Of a DNA stretch of 64,000 bases, positions 26,701-35,846 are shown piece after piece; the first letter of the stretch is position 1; every line of letters begins with the position of its first letter. Source of the DNA: Gordonia humi (lineage in GTDB: Bacteria > Actinomycetota > Actinomycetes > Mycobacteriales > Mycobacteriaceae); NCBI RefSeq assembly GCF_014197435.1, contig NZ_JACIFP010000001.1:2728001-2792000 (forward strand). The letters are read 5' to 3'. The notes below the pieces were generated by a model, which ran no database searches, had not been told where the DNA came from, and saw nothing but the letters and a program-made list of their open reading frames with translations. The position numbers and the translations under genes are program-made.

Positions 26701-28303
26701 TGTGGTCGAACTGGCACCGCCCGAACTGCTGCGAGCAGTGCTGCTCGCTCCCGTCGATCTGCTGTTCAACGGCGGGATCGGCACCTATGTGAAGGCCTCC
26801 GACGAAACCGACAGCGACGTCGGCGACAAGGCCAACGACCCGATCCGGGTCACCGGGGCTCAGCTGCGCGTCAAGGTGGTCGGGGAGGGCGGCAACCTGG
26901 GCGTCACCGAGCACGGACGCATCGAGGCCGACCTGGCCGGTGTTCGGATCAACAGCGACGCCATGGACAACTCCGCGGGTGTCGACTGCTCCGACCACGA
27001 GGTCAACATCAAGGTGCTGCTCGACGCGCAGATCGCCGCGGGCACGCTGGCCGCCGACGACCGGGTGACTCTGCTCGAATCGATGACCGACGACGTCGCA
27101 GACCTCGTGCTGGCCGACAACGTCGCGCAGAACGCCGAACTCGGGCTCGCTCGGGCCACCGCCGACGACGACGCCGAACTCCATGCGCGACTGCTCGCCG
27201 ATCTGGCCCTCGACGGTGTCGACCTGGCCCTCGAAGCGCTGCCGAGCCCGAGCCGACTGCTCGCCCGGCGTGCGAGCGAATCGGCCCGCGGCCTGACCAG
27301 CCCGGAACTGGCGACGGTGATGGCGCATGTGAAACTGCAGACCAAGGGTCGGCTGCTCGCGACGACCCTGCCCGACAGTCCGCTGCTCGCCCCGCTCGCC
27401 ACCGAGTACTTCCCGGCCGCGGTGCGCGACAGATTCGCCGACGGCATCGCGGCCCACCGCCTGCACCGGGAGATCGTCACCACGTGCCTGGTGAATCAGA
27501 TCGTCGACGACGGCGGCATCACCGGACTGCTCTCGACTCGGGAGACGACCGGCGCCGACACCGAGGCGGCCGCGCGCGCATTCGTCGTCGCCGACGGCGT
27601 GTTCGGCCTCACCGCCCTCGTCGACGCGATCCGCGCGCAACCGATCCCCGCGGCGGTCGGCGACCACATGACCCGCCGCGTCCGCGGACTGTTGGCCACC
27701 GCGTCCCGGTGGCTCCTCGCTCACCGCCCCCAGCCGCTGGCGATCGCGGCCGAGACCACCCGCTACGCCGACATCACCCGGTTCGCACCCGATCTCGCCC
27801 CGTGGTTGCGACCGAGCGGGGCCGATGCGATCGAGGCCGAGCACGCGGCGTACGTCGACGCCGGGTGCGACGGCGATCTCGCGCGCACCGTCGCGCAGAT
27901 CACTCGGCGCGTGCACCTGCTCGACGTTCACGACCTCGCCGACATCGCCGACCGCGAACCCGACGAGGTCGGCGAACTGCTGTTCGCGGTGCTCGACCAC
28001 TTCGGCATCGACCGGCTGATCGCCGCCGTCGACGAGCTGCCGCACGGCGACCGGTGGAACCTCCTGGCCCGTGTCGCGCTCCACGACGACCTCCTGGCCG
28101 TGCTCCGCGGACTGACCGGCTCCATCCTGGCGATGAGCGAACCGGAGGAGACGCCGCGGGAGAAGATCGCCGACTGGTCGGCCGGACGCAGCGCCCTCCT
28201 CCAGCGGTCCGGTGCGAGCATCGACGAGCTGACCGCACTCGGTCGCTGGGACATCGCCACCCTGTCGGTGGCGGTGCGCTCGTTGCGTAGTGTGATCGGG
28301 TAG
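23759..28303 (+). CDS. gdh: Large NAD-specific glutamate dehydrogenase
   Basis: This protein of about 1514 residues belongs to the large (about 180 kDa class) bacterial NAD-GDH family, which oxidises glutamate to 2-oxoglutarate and ammonium. The catalytic domain is recognisable from about residue 720: RGGLRWSDRREDFRTEILG, then AVIVPVGAKGGFV, with GDMSGDVFGNGML and GGNLGVTEHGRIEAD further on. The long N-terminal half carries ACT-like regulatory domains. ATG 23759 (MGSELTAQ) is preferred because GAGAGG lies 10 nt upstream; a GTG at 23750 sits too close to it. Next to ettA and the thioesterase, the order matches Mycobacterium. It is the catabolic counterpart to the nitrate assimilation genes. 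Confidence 0.95.
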   Translation: MGSELTAQYLAGIGEQPDERRQQQLARHLAVGAVRTPGRTRLAATRLDDGAIEVQAVLEDVPLLVESILTVVDAAGYTVIRTDHPQLTVVRDGDGRRVDDPAAGDAVAESWITLVIAPDPDADLDALADAVTVAANRATTVRDDTPAMRERLAEVVLALADTDADLENVRLLEWLAERTNFVGVGYRAATADPESGATLGVWRDRTTHRPRPVTADTGVAIDRVWLPTGLLRRQFPILVRTTHDGVEHQFLGIITSAGLHQSVHEIPVVRGKAQYVLDELGYVADSYGGMATVELLQSFPLIELFAVPADELVALIRDLLGAQAARTPRFHVRPGVDGHTVSALVFMPREAYSTAVRIKVSEIIRTSHGGHESEFMTRLSQSPLAQLQLLMHVPHPVVLDDAEGRSCVARLADAVRTWDDRVRERLAVDAPSLRLLGAVSERYRDGREPADAAVDLPIAATLPADGMHVRVDARSDAEWTFTLYLCDRRAALTDVLPMLQSLGLTVVDEHPFTVDRPDGLEVGVYEFTVAPRPGLVVDDSPDLPARVADAFEQMWRGEADVDGLGELVLRAGLSARWVAMLRTYARYLAQCGFGYSLAHIAGVLGDHREATAAVVAEFEASLHPEFADADRRSVAAAHLDEQIAAILSLDADRVFSAFAALVRATLRTSFYAEADTWTRPTIAVKLATERIPQAPQPRPAYEIFVHSPLVEGVHLRFGDVARGGLRWSDRREDFRTEILGLVKAQAVKNAVIVPVGAKGGFVVRRGPATRDEAIECYRAFIASLLGLTDDLDPVTGEVIAPARVVRRDGDDPYLVVAADKGTASFSDIANEVSARRGFWLGDAFASGGSVGYDHKAMGITARGAWESVKRHFREMGVDVQTQDFTAVGVGDMSGDVFGNGMLASRHTRLIAAFDHRHVFVDPDPDPAASYAERERLFGLPRSSWADYDPTLVSAGGGVWSREVKAIPISPQMRRALGLDDDVVELAPPELLRAVLLAPVDLLFNGGIGTYVKASDETDSDVGDKANDPIRVTGAQLRVKVVGEGGNLGVTEHGRIEADLAGVRINSDAMDNSAGVDCSDHEVNIKVLLDAQIAAGTLAADDRVTLLESMTDDVADLVLADNVAQNAELGLARATADDDAELHARLLADLALDGVDLALEALPSPSRLLARRASESARGLTSPELATVMAHVKLQTKGRLLATTLPDSPLLAPLATEYFPAAVRDRFADGIAAHRLHREIVTTCLVNQIVDDGGITGLLSTRETTGADTEAAARAFVVADGVFGLTALVDAIRAQPIPAAVGDHMTRRVRGLLATASRWLLAHRPQPLAIAAETTRYADITRFAPDLAPWLRPSGADAIEAEHAAYVDAGCDGDLARTVAQITRRVHLLDVHDLADIADREPDEVGELLFAVLDHFGIDRLIAAVDELPHGDRWNLLARVALHDDLLAVLRGLTGSILAMSEPEETPREKIADWSAGRSALLQRSGASIDELTALGRWDIATLSVAVRSLRSVIG

Positions 28304-28321
28304 GCGAAAGGAGCTGCGCGC

Positions 28322-28804
28322 GTGACGGATCAGGATCACCCGGCATCGGGGGAGCGACGGTTGTTCGACGACGGCGGTCACCGCACCGACGACGGCTACG
28401 TCGTGTCGGTACCGGTCCGCTGGTCGGATATGGACGTCTTCCAGCACATCAACCATGCGCGAATGGTGACTCTGCTCGAAGAGGCGCGGATACCGTGGCT
28501 GTTCTACGACGACAAGCCGACGGTCGCGATGCGCCAGGGCTGCCTCGTGGCCGACCTGCACGTGAAGTATCAGGGACAGATCAAGCACGACGAGTCGCCG
28601 ATCGAAGTGACCATGTGGGTGCAGAAGCTGCGAGCCGTCGACTTCACCGTGGGCTACGAGGTGCGTCCGCACGGCGCCGAACCCGGATCCAAACCGGCCG
28701 TGGTCGCAAGCACCCAACTCGTGTCCTTCGACATCGACACGCAGCGGCCCCGCCGGATGACTCCGGAGGAGAAGGCGTACCTGACCGGATTCGTCCGCTC
28801 GTGA
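28322..28804 (+). CDS. Acyl-CoA thioesterase (hot-dog fold)
   Basis: This 160-residue protein has the 4HBT signature in VRWSDMDVFQHINHARMVTLLEEARI, with the catalytic Asp in DMDVFQHINH. Members hydrolyse acyl-CoA thioesters, often as YbgC/FcoT-like dimers or tetramers. The GTG start 28322 follows GAAAGGAG by 9 nt. Its stop overlaps the next gene's GTG start (GTGA), so the two are coupled. Acyl chain specificity is not visible in the sequence. Confidence 0.88.
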   Translation: MTDQDHPASGERRLFDDGGHRTDDGYVVSVPVRWSDMDVFQHINHARMVTLLEEARIPWLFYDDKPTVAMRQGCLVADLHVKYQGQIKHDESPIEVTMWVQKLRAVDFTVGYEVRPHGAEPGSKPAVVASTQLVSFDIDTQRPRRMTPEEKAYLTGFVRS

Positions 28805-29481
28805 GCGACGACGCGCGCGGAGTGCGACCGTACCGCGACTCCGACCGTGCCGACATCGCCGCCTTCCTGGTCCGAGCCCGCCGCGCCGACGAGGCCGGCG
28901 TGCTCCGACTGCACGAACGCGACGACGCTCGCGTCGGACTGTGGGTCCGCACCGGATTCGACGTGCTGGCCACCCGGTCGGTGTTCGGATCGGTCACCCC
29001 GAACGACGTCGTCGCCGACGCCGCCGTCATGGCCGCCTCGGTTCAGGCGGGCGACGACCTGATCGAGATCGGCACGATGCCGACGGTCGCCTGGCACGGT
29101 GCGCTGCCGGGAAACAAGGGATTCGTGCACGTCGACGATGTCCCGGCCCGCGAAGTGGTCGGCCTGGCGCGCCGTGGGGCGGACGTGGCCCGCGACGAGT
29201 CGGGTGCGCTCGGCATGGCGTCGTCGTTGCTGGATCAGAAGGTGCTGTCGGTCGCGGGCGGCGGTGACGACGTCGACGTCACCATGCGCGCCGTGTTCGC
29301 GTTGACGTCGATGGGCTTCGTCCGCGATGCGAACGGCCGTGAGGTCACGGTCGACTCCCCGCTGGAGAACATCAGTCCCGATGAGCCCGTCCGCATCCGA
29401 GCGTCCGCCGCCTGGCTGCGCCTGGACGCGCGCTTCGGCTCGGTCTACCAGCGACGAAGCGTCCTGAACGTGCTGACCTAG
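28801..29481 (+). CDS. Conserved hypothetical protein coupled to the thioesterase
   Basis: This 226-residue soluble protein starts at GTG 28801, overlapping the thioesterase stop by 4 bp. I see no catalytic motif or membrane segment. It has an acidic, Val/Ala-rich sequence (FGSVTPNDVVADAAVMAASVQAG, MRAVFALTSMGFVRDANGREVTVD). A gene of similar position follows gdh and the thioesterase in mycobacteria (from memory). Translational coupling suggests a role with the thioesterase, but the function is unknown. Confidence 0.75.
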   Translation: MSDDARGVRPYRDSDRADIAAFLVRARRADEAGVLRLHERDDARVGLWVRTGFDVLATRSVFGSVTPNDVVADAAVMAASVQAGDDLIEIGTMPTVAWHGALPGNKGFVHVDDVPAREVVGLARRGADVARDESGALGMASSLLDQKVLSVAGGGDDVDVTMRAVFALTSMGFVRDANGREVTVDSPLENISPDEPVRIRASAAWLRLDARFGSVYQRRSVLNVLT

Positions 29482-29554
29482 CCCGGTCGGTCGGTTGTGC
29501 CGGTCTCGACTCGGCCCGACCGGTGTACGCCGCCGGGACGGGCGTGTCCGCGGC

Positions 29555-31174
29555 CTACGCGCCCGGAACGGGCACCAGCCAGGCCGCGGTGTTCGGAGGC
29601 AGCAGACCCTCTTCGAGCGGGGTGCTGACCAGAAGCACCTGGCCGGGCGGCAGCGGGATCGGCGCGGGCGAGGCGTTGAGGGCACAGATCAGGCCGCCGG
29701 GGCGACGGAACGCCAGGCAGCCGTCGGGGGCGCCGTACCAGTCGACGGTGTCGCCGGAGAACTCCGGGCGCGCATAGCGCAGCTCCAGTGCCTGCCGGTA
29801 CAGCGACAAGGTGGAGAAGATGTCCTCCAACTGCGCTTCGACGGTCAGTCCCGCCCAGCTCGCCGGGATCGGCAGCCACGTGTTCGGGTTGGTGCTGAAC
29901 CCGAACGGCGGTTCGGTGCCCTCCCACGGGATCGGCACCCGGCAGTCGTCGCGTCCACGATCGGTGTGGCCGGAGTACTCCCACACCGGATCGACGCGGG
30001 CCTCGTCGGGCACGTCTCCGTCGGGGAGTCCGAGCTCGGCGCCGTTGTAGACGAAGACGGTGCCGGGCAGGGCGAGTTCGACCAGCGCCATCGCCCGGGC
30101 GCGCATCGCGCCGACGGCGAGCGAGGCGGCGTCGGGTGCGTACCGGGTCACTTCGCGCGGCACGTCGTGGTTCGACAGGGTCCACGTGGGGACCGCGCCG
30201 ACCGACGACGTCGCGGCCAGCGACTCGGTGATCGCGGCCCGGACGTCGGCGGCGTCGAAATCGGCGGTGGCCAACCGGAAGTTGAAACCCAGGTGCAGTT
30301 CGTCCGGTCGCACGTAGCGGGCGAACTGCTCGTTCGAGGACACCCATACCTCGCCGACATTGGCCGTGCCCGGGTACTCGTCCATCACGGCGCGGATCGC
30401 GCGATGGATCTCGTGCACGCCGTCGTCGTTGAACCGGGGATCGTCATCGGTGTGCCTGAGGACCTCTCCGGGACGATCCATGTCGGGCAGGCCCGCGGGT
30501 TTGGCCATGCCGTGGGAGACGTCGATGCGGAACCCGTCGATACCGCGATCGAGCCAGAAGCGCATGGTGGTGCGCAGATCGTCGAGGACCTCGGGGTTGT
30601 CGAAGTTCAGATCGGGCTGTTCCGGTGCGAACAGATGCAGATACCACTGCTCGGGGGTGCCGTCGGCGTCGACGACGCGACTCCACGCGGGTCCGCCGAA
30701 CACACTGGTCCAGTTGTTCGGCGGCAGTGAGCCGTCGTCGCCGCGACCGTCGCGGAAGTAGTAGCGGGCGCGTTCGGGGCTGCCCGGGGCGGCGACCAGC
30801 GCCTGCGCGAACCACGGATGCTGATCGCTCGTGTGATTGGGGACCAGGTCCATCGTGACCTTGATGTCGCGGTCGTGAGCCTCCGCGACGAGTCGGTCGA
30901 AATCGGCGAGGTCGCCGAACACCGGGTCCACATCGCGCGGATCGGAGACGTCGTATCCGTGATCGGCCATGGGCGAGCGCATGATCGGCGACAGCCAGAT
31001 CGCGTCGACTCCGAGGAGTTCCAGGTAGCCGAGCTTGTCGATCACGCCGGCGAGGTCGCCGACACCGTCGCCGGTGCAGTCCGAGAACGACCGCGGATAC
31101 ACCTGGTAGACGACGGCGTCGCGCCACCATGCGTCATCGTTGTCTGCGGCATCGGTCACGTACTGTTCGCTCAC
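29555..31174 (-). CDS. aglA: GH13 alpha-glucosidase
   Basis: This 539-residue glycoside hydrolase is a GH13 enzyme: the N-terminal WWRDAVVYQVYPRSFSDCTGDG, region I DLVPNHTSDQHPWF, the nucleophile Asp in GIDGFRIDVSHGMAKP, the acid/base Glu in NVGEVWVSS, and the third Asp in TWTLSNHDVPRE. It would hydrolyse alpha-1,4 (or 1,6) glucosyl ends of maltose-type sugars or trehalose-related glucosides in the cytoplasm (no signal peptide). GTG 31174 is the start. It is convergent with the hypothetical gene at 28801-29481, with a 73-bp gap, and lies just after glbO on the same strand. Confidence 0.93.
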   Translation of the reverse strand: MSEQYVTDAADNDDAWWRDAVVYQVYPRSFSDCTGDGVGDLAGVIDKLGYLELLGVDAIWLSPIMRSPMADHGYDVSDPRDVDPVFGDLADFDRLVAEAHDRDIKVTMDLVPNHTSDQHPWFAQALVAAPGSPERARYYFRDGRGDDGSLPPNNWTSVFGGPAWSRVVDADGTPEQWYLHLFAPEQPDLNFDNPEVLDDLRTTMRFWLDRGIDGFRIDVSHGMAKPAGLPDMDRPGEVLRHTDDDPRFNDDGVHEIHRAIRAVMDEYPGTANVGEVWVSSNEQFARYVRPDELHLGFNFRLATADFDAADVRAAITESLAATSSVGAVPTWTLSNHDVPREVTRYAPDAASLAVGAMRARAMALVELALPGTVFVYNGAELGLPDGDVPDEARVDPVWEYSGHTDRGRDDCRVPIPWEGTEPPFGFSTNPNTWLPIPASWAGLTVEAQLEDIFSTLSLYRQALELRYARPEFSGDTVDWYGAPDGCLAFRRPGGLICALNASPAPIPLPPGQVLLVSTPLEEGLLPPNTAAWLVPVPGA

Positions 31175-31196
31175 GGTCGCGATTCTTCCATATTTG

Positions 31197-31580
31197 TCAG
31201 CCCGGACTGTTGATCATCGAGTCCGCGGCCATCTCCATGTACTCCAGAAGCTTTCGACGATGATCGGCGTCGAGCACATCGTCGCCGATCGAACCGATCG
31301 CGATCCGCATGCATCGCAACCACGCGTCGCGCTCGAGGAGACCGATGCGATACGGCATGTGACGCATGCGGAGACGAGGGTGCCCGCGCTCGTCCGAATA
31401 GGTGTGCGGGCCGCCCCAGTACTGTTCGAGGAACATCCGCATACGACGCTCGGCCGGGCCGAGGTCCTCCTCGGGGTACAAGGGGCGCAGGATCTCGTCG
31501 TCCGCGACCTCCTCGTAGAACCGCGCGGTGATCTTGGTGAAGGTGTCGTGTCCGCCGACTTCGTCGTAGAAAGTGCTCAC
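31197..31580 (-). CDS. glbO: Truncated haemoglobin O
   Basis: This 127-residue group II truncated globin begins [17 protein letters not shown]. Conserved haem-pocket residues are visible at Tyr22 (B10), Tyr35 (CD1), proximal His74 in RMRHMPYRI and Trp87 (G8) in RDAWLRCM, one position off the M. tuberculosis numbering. GlbO binds O2 tightly and is proposed to aid oxygen supply or detoxify NO and peroxide. GTG 31580 is chosen because it aligns with the 128-residue mycobacterial protein; the frame runs further upstream without support. It is adjacent to the GH13 gene, as in Mycobacterium. Confidence 0.95.
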   Translation of the reverse strand: MSTFYDEVGGHDTFTKITARFYEEVADDEILRPLYPEEDLGPAERRMRMFLEQYWGGPHTYSDERGHPRLRMRHMPYRIGLLERDAWLRCMRIAIGSIGDDVLDADHRRKLLEYMEMAADSMINSPG

Positions 31581-31754
31581 GCACACCATTGTCCACGACG
31601 GCGGCCGCCCGCCGCGGGCGGAGCGGGTCGATCTACGACGCTGTGTAGGGCCTATGGGGACACCGCCGTCCCGGTGCGATAAATTGGTCGACAGTGATCT
31701 GCACACGGCAGGTCGTGTGCGCTGACCTCCAGGCACTAGTCGAAAGGATGGGGT

Positions 31755-32003
31755 GTGGACAGTCTTCTTGTCCCCGTCGGAATGACAGTTGTCGTACTGT
31801 GCGGAATCGCAGTGCTGCTGTGCGTCGTCTCGATGGCGTTCTCATGGGGCGTCAAGCGCCCTCAGCCCAAGGAATACACGCTCGACCAGCGGTGGGACCG
31901 CGGCCCCGCCCTGTTCACGGCGACCGACATTCAGCCGATGACCCTCGCTCGTCACACCGAGCCGGGCGACACCGAAGGAGCGTCCGCAAGTGGCAAGTGG
32001 TGA
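31755..32003 (+). CDS. Small membrane-anchored protein of unknown function
   Basis: This 82-residue protein has one N-terminal TM segment ([21 protein letters not shown]) and a soluble, charged C-terminal tail ([21 protein letters not shown]). The GTG start at 31755 follows AAAGGATGGG. Its stop overlaps the start of the next gene by 14 bp, so the two are probably translated together. I recognise no function. Confidence 0.7.
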   Translation: MDSLLVPVGMTVVVLCGIAVLLCVVSMAFSWGVKRPQPKEYTLDQRWDRGPALFTATDIQPMTLARHTEPGDTEGASASGKW

Positions 32004-32457
32004 CATCGCCCATGTCGATCCGGCGTCGCTGCCGATGGGTTCCGCCGTCACTCCGAGCGGTCGCGTGTCGTCCGCTCTGTGGCCGGGCACCGGTTTCGGT
32101 ACACCGCCGTTCGCTCGTGACGAGCTGATCCTCCTCGACGACACGCTGAAGGAGACCAGCGACGTCGCCGAGATCCGCTTCTCGGTCTTCATCGGCGACC
32201 TCGGCTCCGATGCCGTCGCCGGCGCCCGCGCCGCTCTCGAGCAGGCCCCGGAGCCGTACAACGGCGCCGTGCTCGCCGTCTCGCCGAACACGCGCGACGT
32301 CGTCGTCGTGTCCGGCAAGGACGTCGCCGGTCGCCTCAACGACCGGGTCGCCGAGCTGGGCGTGTCCGCCGCACTGTCGGCGTTCAAGCAGGGCAGGCTC
32401 GTCGACGGTCTCGTCTCCGCGTTGCGGGTGATGGCGACCGCGGTCTCGCGCCCGTAA
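31990..32457 (+). CDS. DUF5130-type conserved protein
   Basis: This 155-residue protein starts at GTG 31990, 9 nt after AAGGAG. Visible segments are ALWPGTGFGTPPFARDELILLDD and YNGAVLAVSPNTRDVVVVSGK, resembling the DUF5130/TPM-like group found in Mycobacteriales between glbO and pepN. It has no signal peptide or enzymatic motif. It is coupled to the preceding small membrane protein and followed by a terminator. The family name is from memory and the role is unknown. Confidence 0.7.
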   Translation: MASGDIAHVDPASLPMGSAVTPSGRVSSALWPGTGFGTPPFARDELILLDDTLKETSDVAEIRFSVFIGDLGSDAVAGARAALEQAPEPYNGAVLAVSPNTRDVVVVSGKDVAGRLNDRVAELGVSAALSAFKQGRLVDGLVSALRVMATAVSRP

Positions 32458-32471
32458 GGTCCTCTCGTTCA

Positions 32472-32511
32472 GCAGAACAGCCCCCGGCCGAATGGTCGGG
32501 GGCTGTTCTGC
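32472..32511. terminator. Intrinsic terminator between convergent genes
   Basis: A 15-bp perfect stem GCAGAACAGCCCCCG with its complement, extended by three inner pairs around a GAAT loop, lies between the DUF5130 gene stop and the pepN stop. It is positioned for both directions. Confidence 0.8.
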
Positions 32512-32552
32512 GTCATCGGAGCCTCGAGGTCCCGAACGACCGCTTCGTCAGA

Positions 32553-35135
32553 TCAGCTCGACGCCGCGTCGAACGCCCGCGCCCGCATCGCACGCTGTGC
32601 GGAGTCGCGACCCTCGAGGATCAGGCGACGCAGCGCGGCCGGGACGTCGGTCGCCAGGAGCGAGTCCGCCGCGGCGATCGCCTCATCGGACAGATCCCAC
32701 GCGGGGTAGAGGCCGATCACGACGGTCTGCGCCACTTCGCTGGTCCGCCGCGCCCAGAGGTCGACGACGGAGTCGAAGTAGCGACCGGTGTAGGGCCGCA
32801 GGATCGCGCCCTGACCGGGTCGGGTCAGCCCCTCGACGATGGCGCGGACCGTCACGTTCGCGATCGCGTCGTCGTCGAACGCGGCCGTCCACGACGTCTC
32901 CTTCGCCTCGGCGGTGGGGAACGCTGCGCGGGCGGCGGCCGCGTGACGGACGCCTGCCGCGGTGTTGTCGCGCGCGGACTCCGCGACGATCACCGCGTCG
33001 TCGATGCTGCCGTGCGTGGCCAACGCCTTCACCAGACGCCAGCGGAGCTCGTCGTCGACCACCAGACCGGTCAGCCCGTGCGACTCGGGCGCGTCGCCGT
33101 CGAGCAGACTCCGCAGCACCGACTGCTGTGCATCGGTGGTGACACCGGCCAGCAGCGTGTTGACGAACGCGAGCTGGTGGTCTGATCCTGCCTCGGCCTC
33201 GCGGGCCAGTTCCAGAAGCCGGTCGGCGAACCGAGGCCACCCGGTCGCGGCGGCCCACGTCGGTTCGGCGTACGACTCCAGCGCGGTGGTGGCCTGCATC
33301 AGGACGCGCTGAACCACGCCGACCTCGGTCTCGGCGGCGATACCGCGAGAGACCAGCTCGACGAAGTCGCGCGCGGTCATCTCCGCCTGGCGGGTCATCT
33401 CCCAGGCGGCCGACCACACCAGAGTGCGGGGCATCGAGTCCTCGATGTCGCCGATCCGCGCGGTCGCCGTCGCGAGTGACGCGGGGTCGAGGCGGATCGA
33501 GGCGTAGGTGAGGTCGTCGTCGTTGAGCAGGATCAGCTCGCCCCGGTGCTTCCCGATGAGCTCGGGCACCTCGGTGCGCGGGCCGTCGACGTCGAGCTCG
33601 ACGGATTCGGCGCGGGCGAGTCGGCCGGTGGGGGAGTCGGCGTAGACGCCGATCTTCATCCGGTGCACGCGGGTCTCGCCCGCCCCGGGCGCGGCGCCCT
33701 CCTGGACGACGGCGAACGAGGTGATGACACCGGAGTCGTCGGTGCTGAACTCGGGCCGCAGCACGTTGATGCCCGTGGTCTTGAGCCACTGGGCGCCCCA
33801 GTCCGACAGATCGCGACCCGAGGAGCGCTCCAGTGCGCCGAGCAGATCGTCGAATGTGGCGTTGCCGAAGCGGTGCGCGGCGAAGTAGTCCCGCAGCCCG
33901 GCCAGGAAGGGCTCGAGACCGACGTAGGCGACGAGCTGTTTGAGGACCGATGCGCCCTTGGCGTACGTGATGCCGTCGAAGTTGACCTCCACCGCGGCCA
34001 GATCGGGGATGTCGGCGGCGATCGGGTGGGTGGAGGGCAGCTGGTCCTGGCGGTAGGCCCACGACTTCTCGACATTGGCGAAGGTCGTCCAGGCGTTGGT
34101 GTACTCGGTGGCCTCCACCTGTGAGAGGACCGAGGCGAAGGTCGCGAACGACTCGTTGAGCCACAGGTCGTCCCACCAGGTCATGGTCACCAGATCGCCG
34201 AACCACATATGCGCCATCTCGTGCAGGATGGTCTCGGCGCGACGCTCGTACAGATAGCGCGTGACCCGTGACCGGAAGACGTAGTCCTCCAAGAACGTGA
34301 CCGCGCCCGCGTTCTCCATGGCGCCCGCGTTGAACTCCGGGACGAACAGCTGGTCGTACTTGCCGAACGCGTACGGGACGCCGAACACGCGGTGGTAGAA
34401 GCCGAAACCCTGCTTGGTCTCGGTGAACAGGCGCTCGGCGTCCATGAACTCGGCCAGCGACGCGCGGCAGTACAGGCCGAGCGGGATCGTGCCGTGCTCG
34501 TCGGTGTACTCGTCGGTCCACGTCGCATACGGTCCGGCGATCAGGGCGACGAGGTAGGTGCTCATCAGTTCGGTGGTCGCGTACCGGTGCACCACGGCAC
34601 CAGAGTCGATCGACTCCGGCTCGCCGACCGGGGCTCCGTTCGTGATGACCCGCCAGTCGGCCGGCGCGGTCACCGTCGTCGTGAACGTCGCCTTGAGGTC
34701 GGGCTGGTCGAAGCAGGCGAACATGCGCTTGGCGTCCGCGGTCTCGAACTGCGAGTACAGGTAGACGGCGCCGTCGGCCGGGTCGACGAAACGGTGGAGA
34801 CCCTCGCCGGTGTTCGAGTACGCGCACTCGGCGACGACGGTCAGCGTGTTCTGCGCCGCGAGATCGGGCAGGGGCAGTCCCACCGACTCGTCGTACCCGG
34901 TCACGTCGAGCGGGGCGCCGTTGAGCGTCGCCGAGACGATGCGCGGGGCGATCAGATCGATGAAGGTCGACGCGCCCGCCGTCGCGGAGAAGGTGACGGT
35001 CGTCGTCGAGGCGAACCGTTCCTCGCCCGGTGCACCCGCACCGTCGGTCAGATCGAGGTCGACGACGTACGCGTCGACCTCGAGAAGTGCTGCGCGCTGC
35101 TGCGCCTGGTCACGTGTCAGATTCGGTGCGCTCAC
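32553..35135 (-). CDS. pepN: Aminopeptidase N
   Basis: This protein of about 860 residues is an M1 zinc metallopeptidase that removes N-terminal residues from peptides in the cytoplasm. It has the substrate-binding GAMEN motif near residue 270 and the zinc site HEMAHMWFGD near 304 with the third ligand Glu in NESFATF. The C-terminal half is the ERAP1-like helical domain. GTG 35135 (VSAPNLTRDQ) is preferred to ATG 35144, because it matches the N-terminus of the mycobacterial enzyme. It is divergent from the DsbA-like gene, starting only 59 bp away. Confidence 0.95.
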   Translation of the reverse strand: MSAPNLTRDQAQQRAALLEVDAYVVDLDLTDGAGAPGEERFASTTTVTFSATAGASTFIDLIAPRIVSATLNGAPLDVTGYDESVGLPLPDLAAQNTLTVVAECAYSNTGEGLHRFVDPADGAVYLYSQFETADAKRMFACFDQPDLKATFTTTVTAPADWRVITNGAPVGEPESIDSGAVVHRYATTELMSTYLVALIAGPYATWTDEYTDEHGTIPLGLYCRASLAEFMDAERLFTETKQGFGFYHRVFGVPYAFGKYDQLFVPEFNAGAMENAGAVTFLEDYVFRSRVTRYLYERRAETILHEMAHMWFGDLVTMTWWDDLWLNESFATFASVLSQVEATEYTNAWTTFANVEKSWAYRQDQLPSTHPIAADIPDLAAVEVNFDGITYAKGASVLKQLVAYVGLEPFLAGLRDYFAAHRFGNATFDDLLGALERSSGRDLSDWGAQWLKTTGINVLRPEFSTDDSGVITSFAVVQEGAAPGAGETRVHRMKIGVYADSPTGRLARAESVELDVDGPRTEVPELIGKHRGELILLNDDDLTYASIRLDPASLATATARIGDIEDSMPRTLVWSAAWEMTRQAEMTARDFVELVSRGIAAETEVGVVQRVLMQATTALESYAEPTWAAATGWPRFADRLLELAREAEAGSDHQLAFVNTLLAGVTTDAQQSVLRSLLDGDAPESHGLTGLVVDDELRWRLVKALATHGSIDDAVIVAESARDNTAAGVRHAAAARAAFPTAEAKETSWTAAFDDDAIANVTVRAIVEGLTRPGQGAILRPYTGRYFDSVVDLWARRTSEVAQTVVIGLYPAWDLSDEAIAAADSLLATDVPAALRRLILEGRDSAQRAMRARAFDAASS

Positions 35136-35194
35136 GCGGCCCATCGTACTGACGGCGGGGAATGCGGCGCGGCGAACGGTGGTTGAATCGGCAC

Positions 35195-35803
35195 ATGGCT
35201 GAAAACGATCGCGTTGACTTCTGGTTCGACCCCTTCTGCCCGTGGTGCTGGATCACATCGCGGTGGATCCTCGAGGCGGCCCAGGTGCGCACCCTGGACG
35301 TCCACTTCCACATCATGAGCCTGGCGGTTCTCAACGAGGGCAAGGACATTCCCGACTCGTACCGCGAGATGCTCAAGAACGTGTGGGGTCCGGTCCGCGT
35401 CCTCGCCGCCGCTCAGGCCCGCCACGGCGACGAGATCCTCGCCCCGCTGTACACCGCCATGGGCACCGAGCTCCACGACAACGGCAACAAGGACGTCCCG
35501 TCGGTCGTCGTCAACTCGCTGGCCGCGGCCGGCCTGGAGGCCGACCTGGCGAAGGCCGCCGAGTCCGACGAGTTCGACGCCACGATCCGCACCAGCCACC
35601 ACGAGGGCATGGACAAGGTCGGCGACGACGTCGGGACGCCGACCATTCACGTCAACGGCGTCGCGTTCTTCGGCCCGGTGCTCTCGCGGATCCCGCGCGG
35701 TGAGGACGCGGGCAAGGTGTGGGACGGCGTCGTCGCCCTGGCGTCCTACCCGCACTTCTTCGAGCTCAAGCGCACCCGCGACGAGGACCCGGTCTTCGAC
35801 TGA
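35195..35803 (+). CDS. DsbA-family thiol oxidoreductase, probable mycothiol-dependent nitroreductase
   Basis: This 202-residue protein has a thioredoxin-like fold with the N-terminal active site CPWC at residues 15-18 (FWFDPFCPWCW) and a cis-Pro-like region in GTPTIHVNGVAFFG. No signal peptide is present, so it acts in the cytoplasm. The sequence and the position between pepN and rpiB match M. tuberculosis Rv2466c, a mycothiol-dependent reductase that activates nitro compounds. ATG 35195 is chosen over upstream in-frame codons because it gives this N-terminus. A terminator separates it from the M48 gene. Confidence 0.9.
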   Translation: MAENDRVDFWFDPFCPWCWITSRWILEAAQVRTLDVHFHIMSLAVLNEGKDIPDSYREMLKNVWGPVRVLAAAQARHGDEILAPLYTAMGTELHDNGNKDVPSVVVNSLAAAGLEADLAKAAESDEFDATIRTSHHEGMDKVGDDVGTPTIHVNGVAFFGPVLSRIPRGEDAGKVWDGVVALASYPHFFELKRTRDEDPVFD

Positions 35804-35815
35804 GCACTCCCGCAC

Positions 35816-35846
35816 GACCGGTCCGGGTCCCGCGCCCGGGCCGGTC
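35816..35846. terminator. Intrinsic terminator between convergent genes
   Basis: GACCGGTCCGGG pairs with CCCGGGCCGGTC (one T-G wobble) around a 7-nt loop, ending exactly before the M48 gene stop. It sits 12 bp after the DsbA-like gene. Confidence 0.75.

Noticed and set aside
23186-28717. Very long open frame on the minus strand opposite gdh
   Set aside because: High-GC codon bias keeps the antisense frame open; the product has no family motif and gdh on the plus strand is unmistakable.
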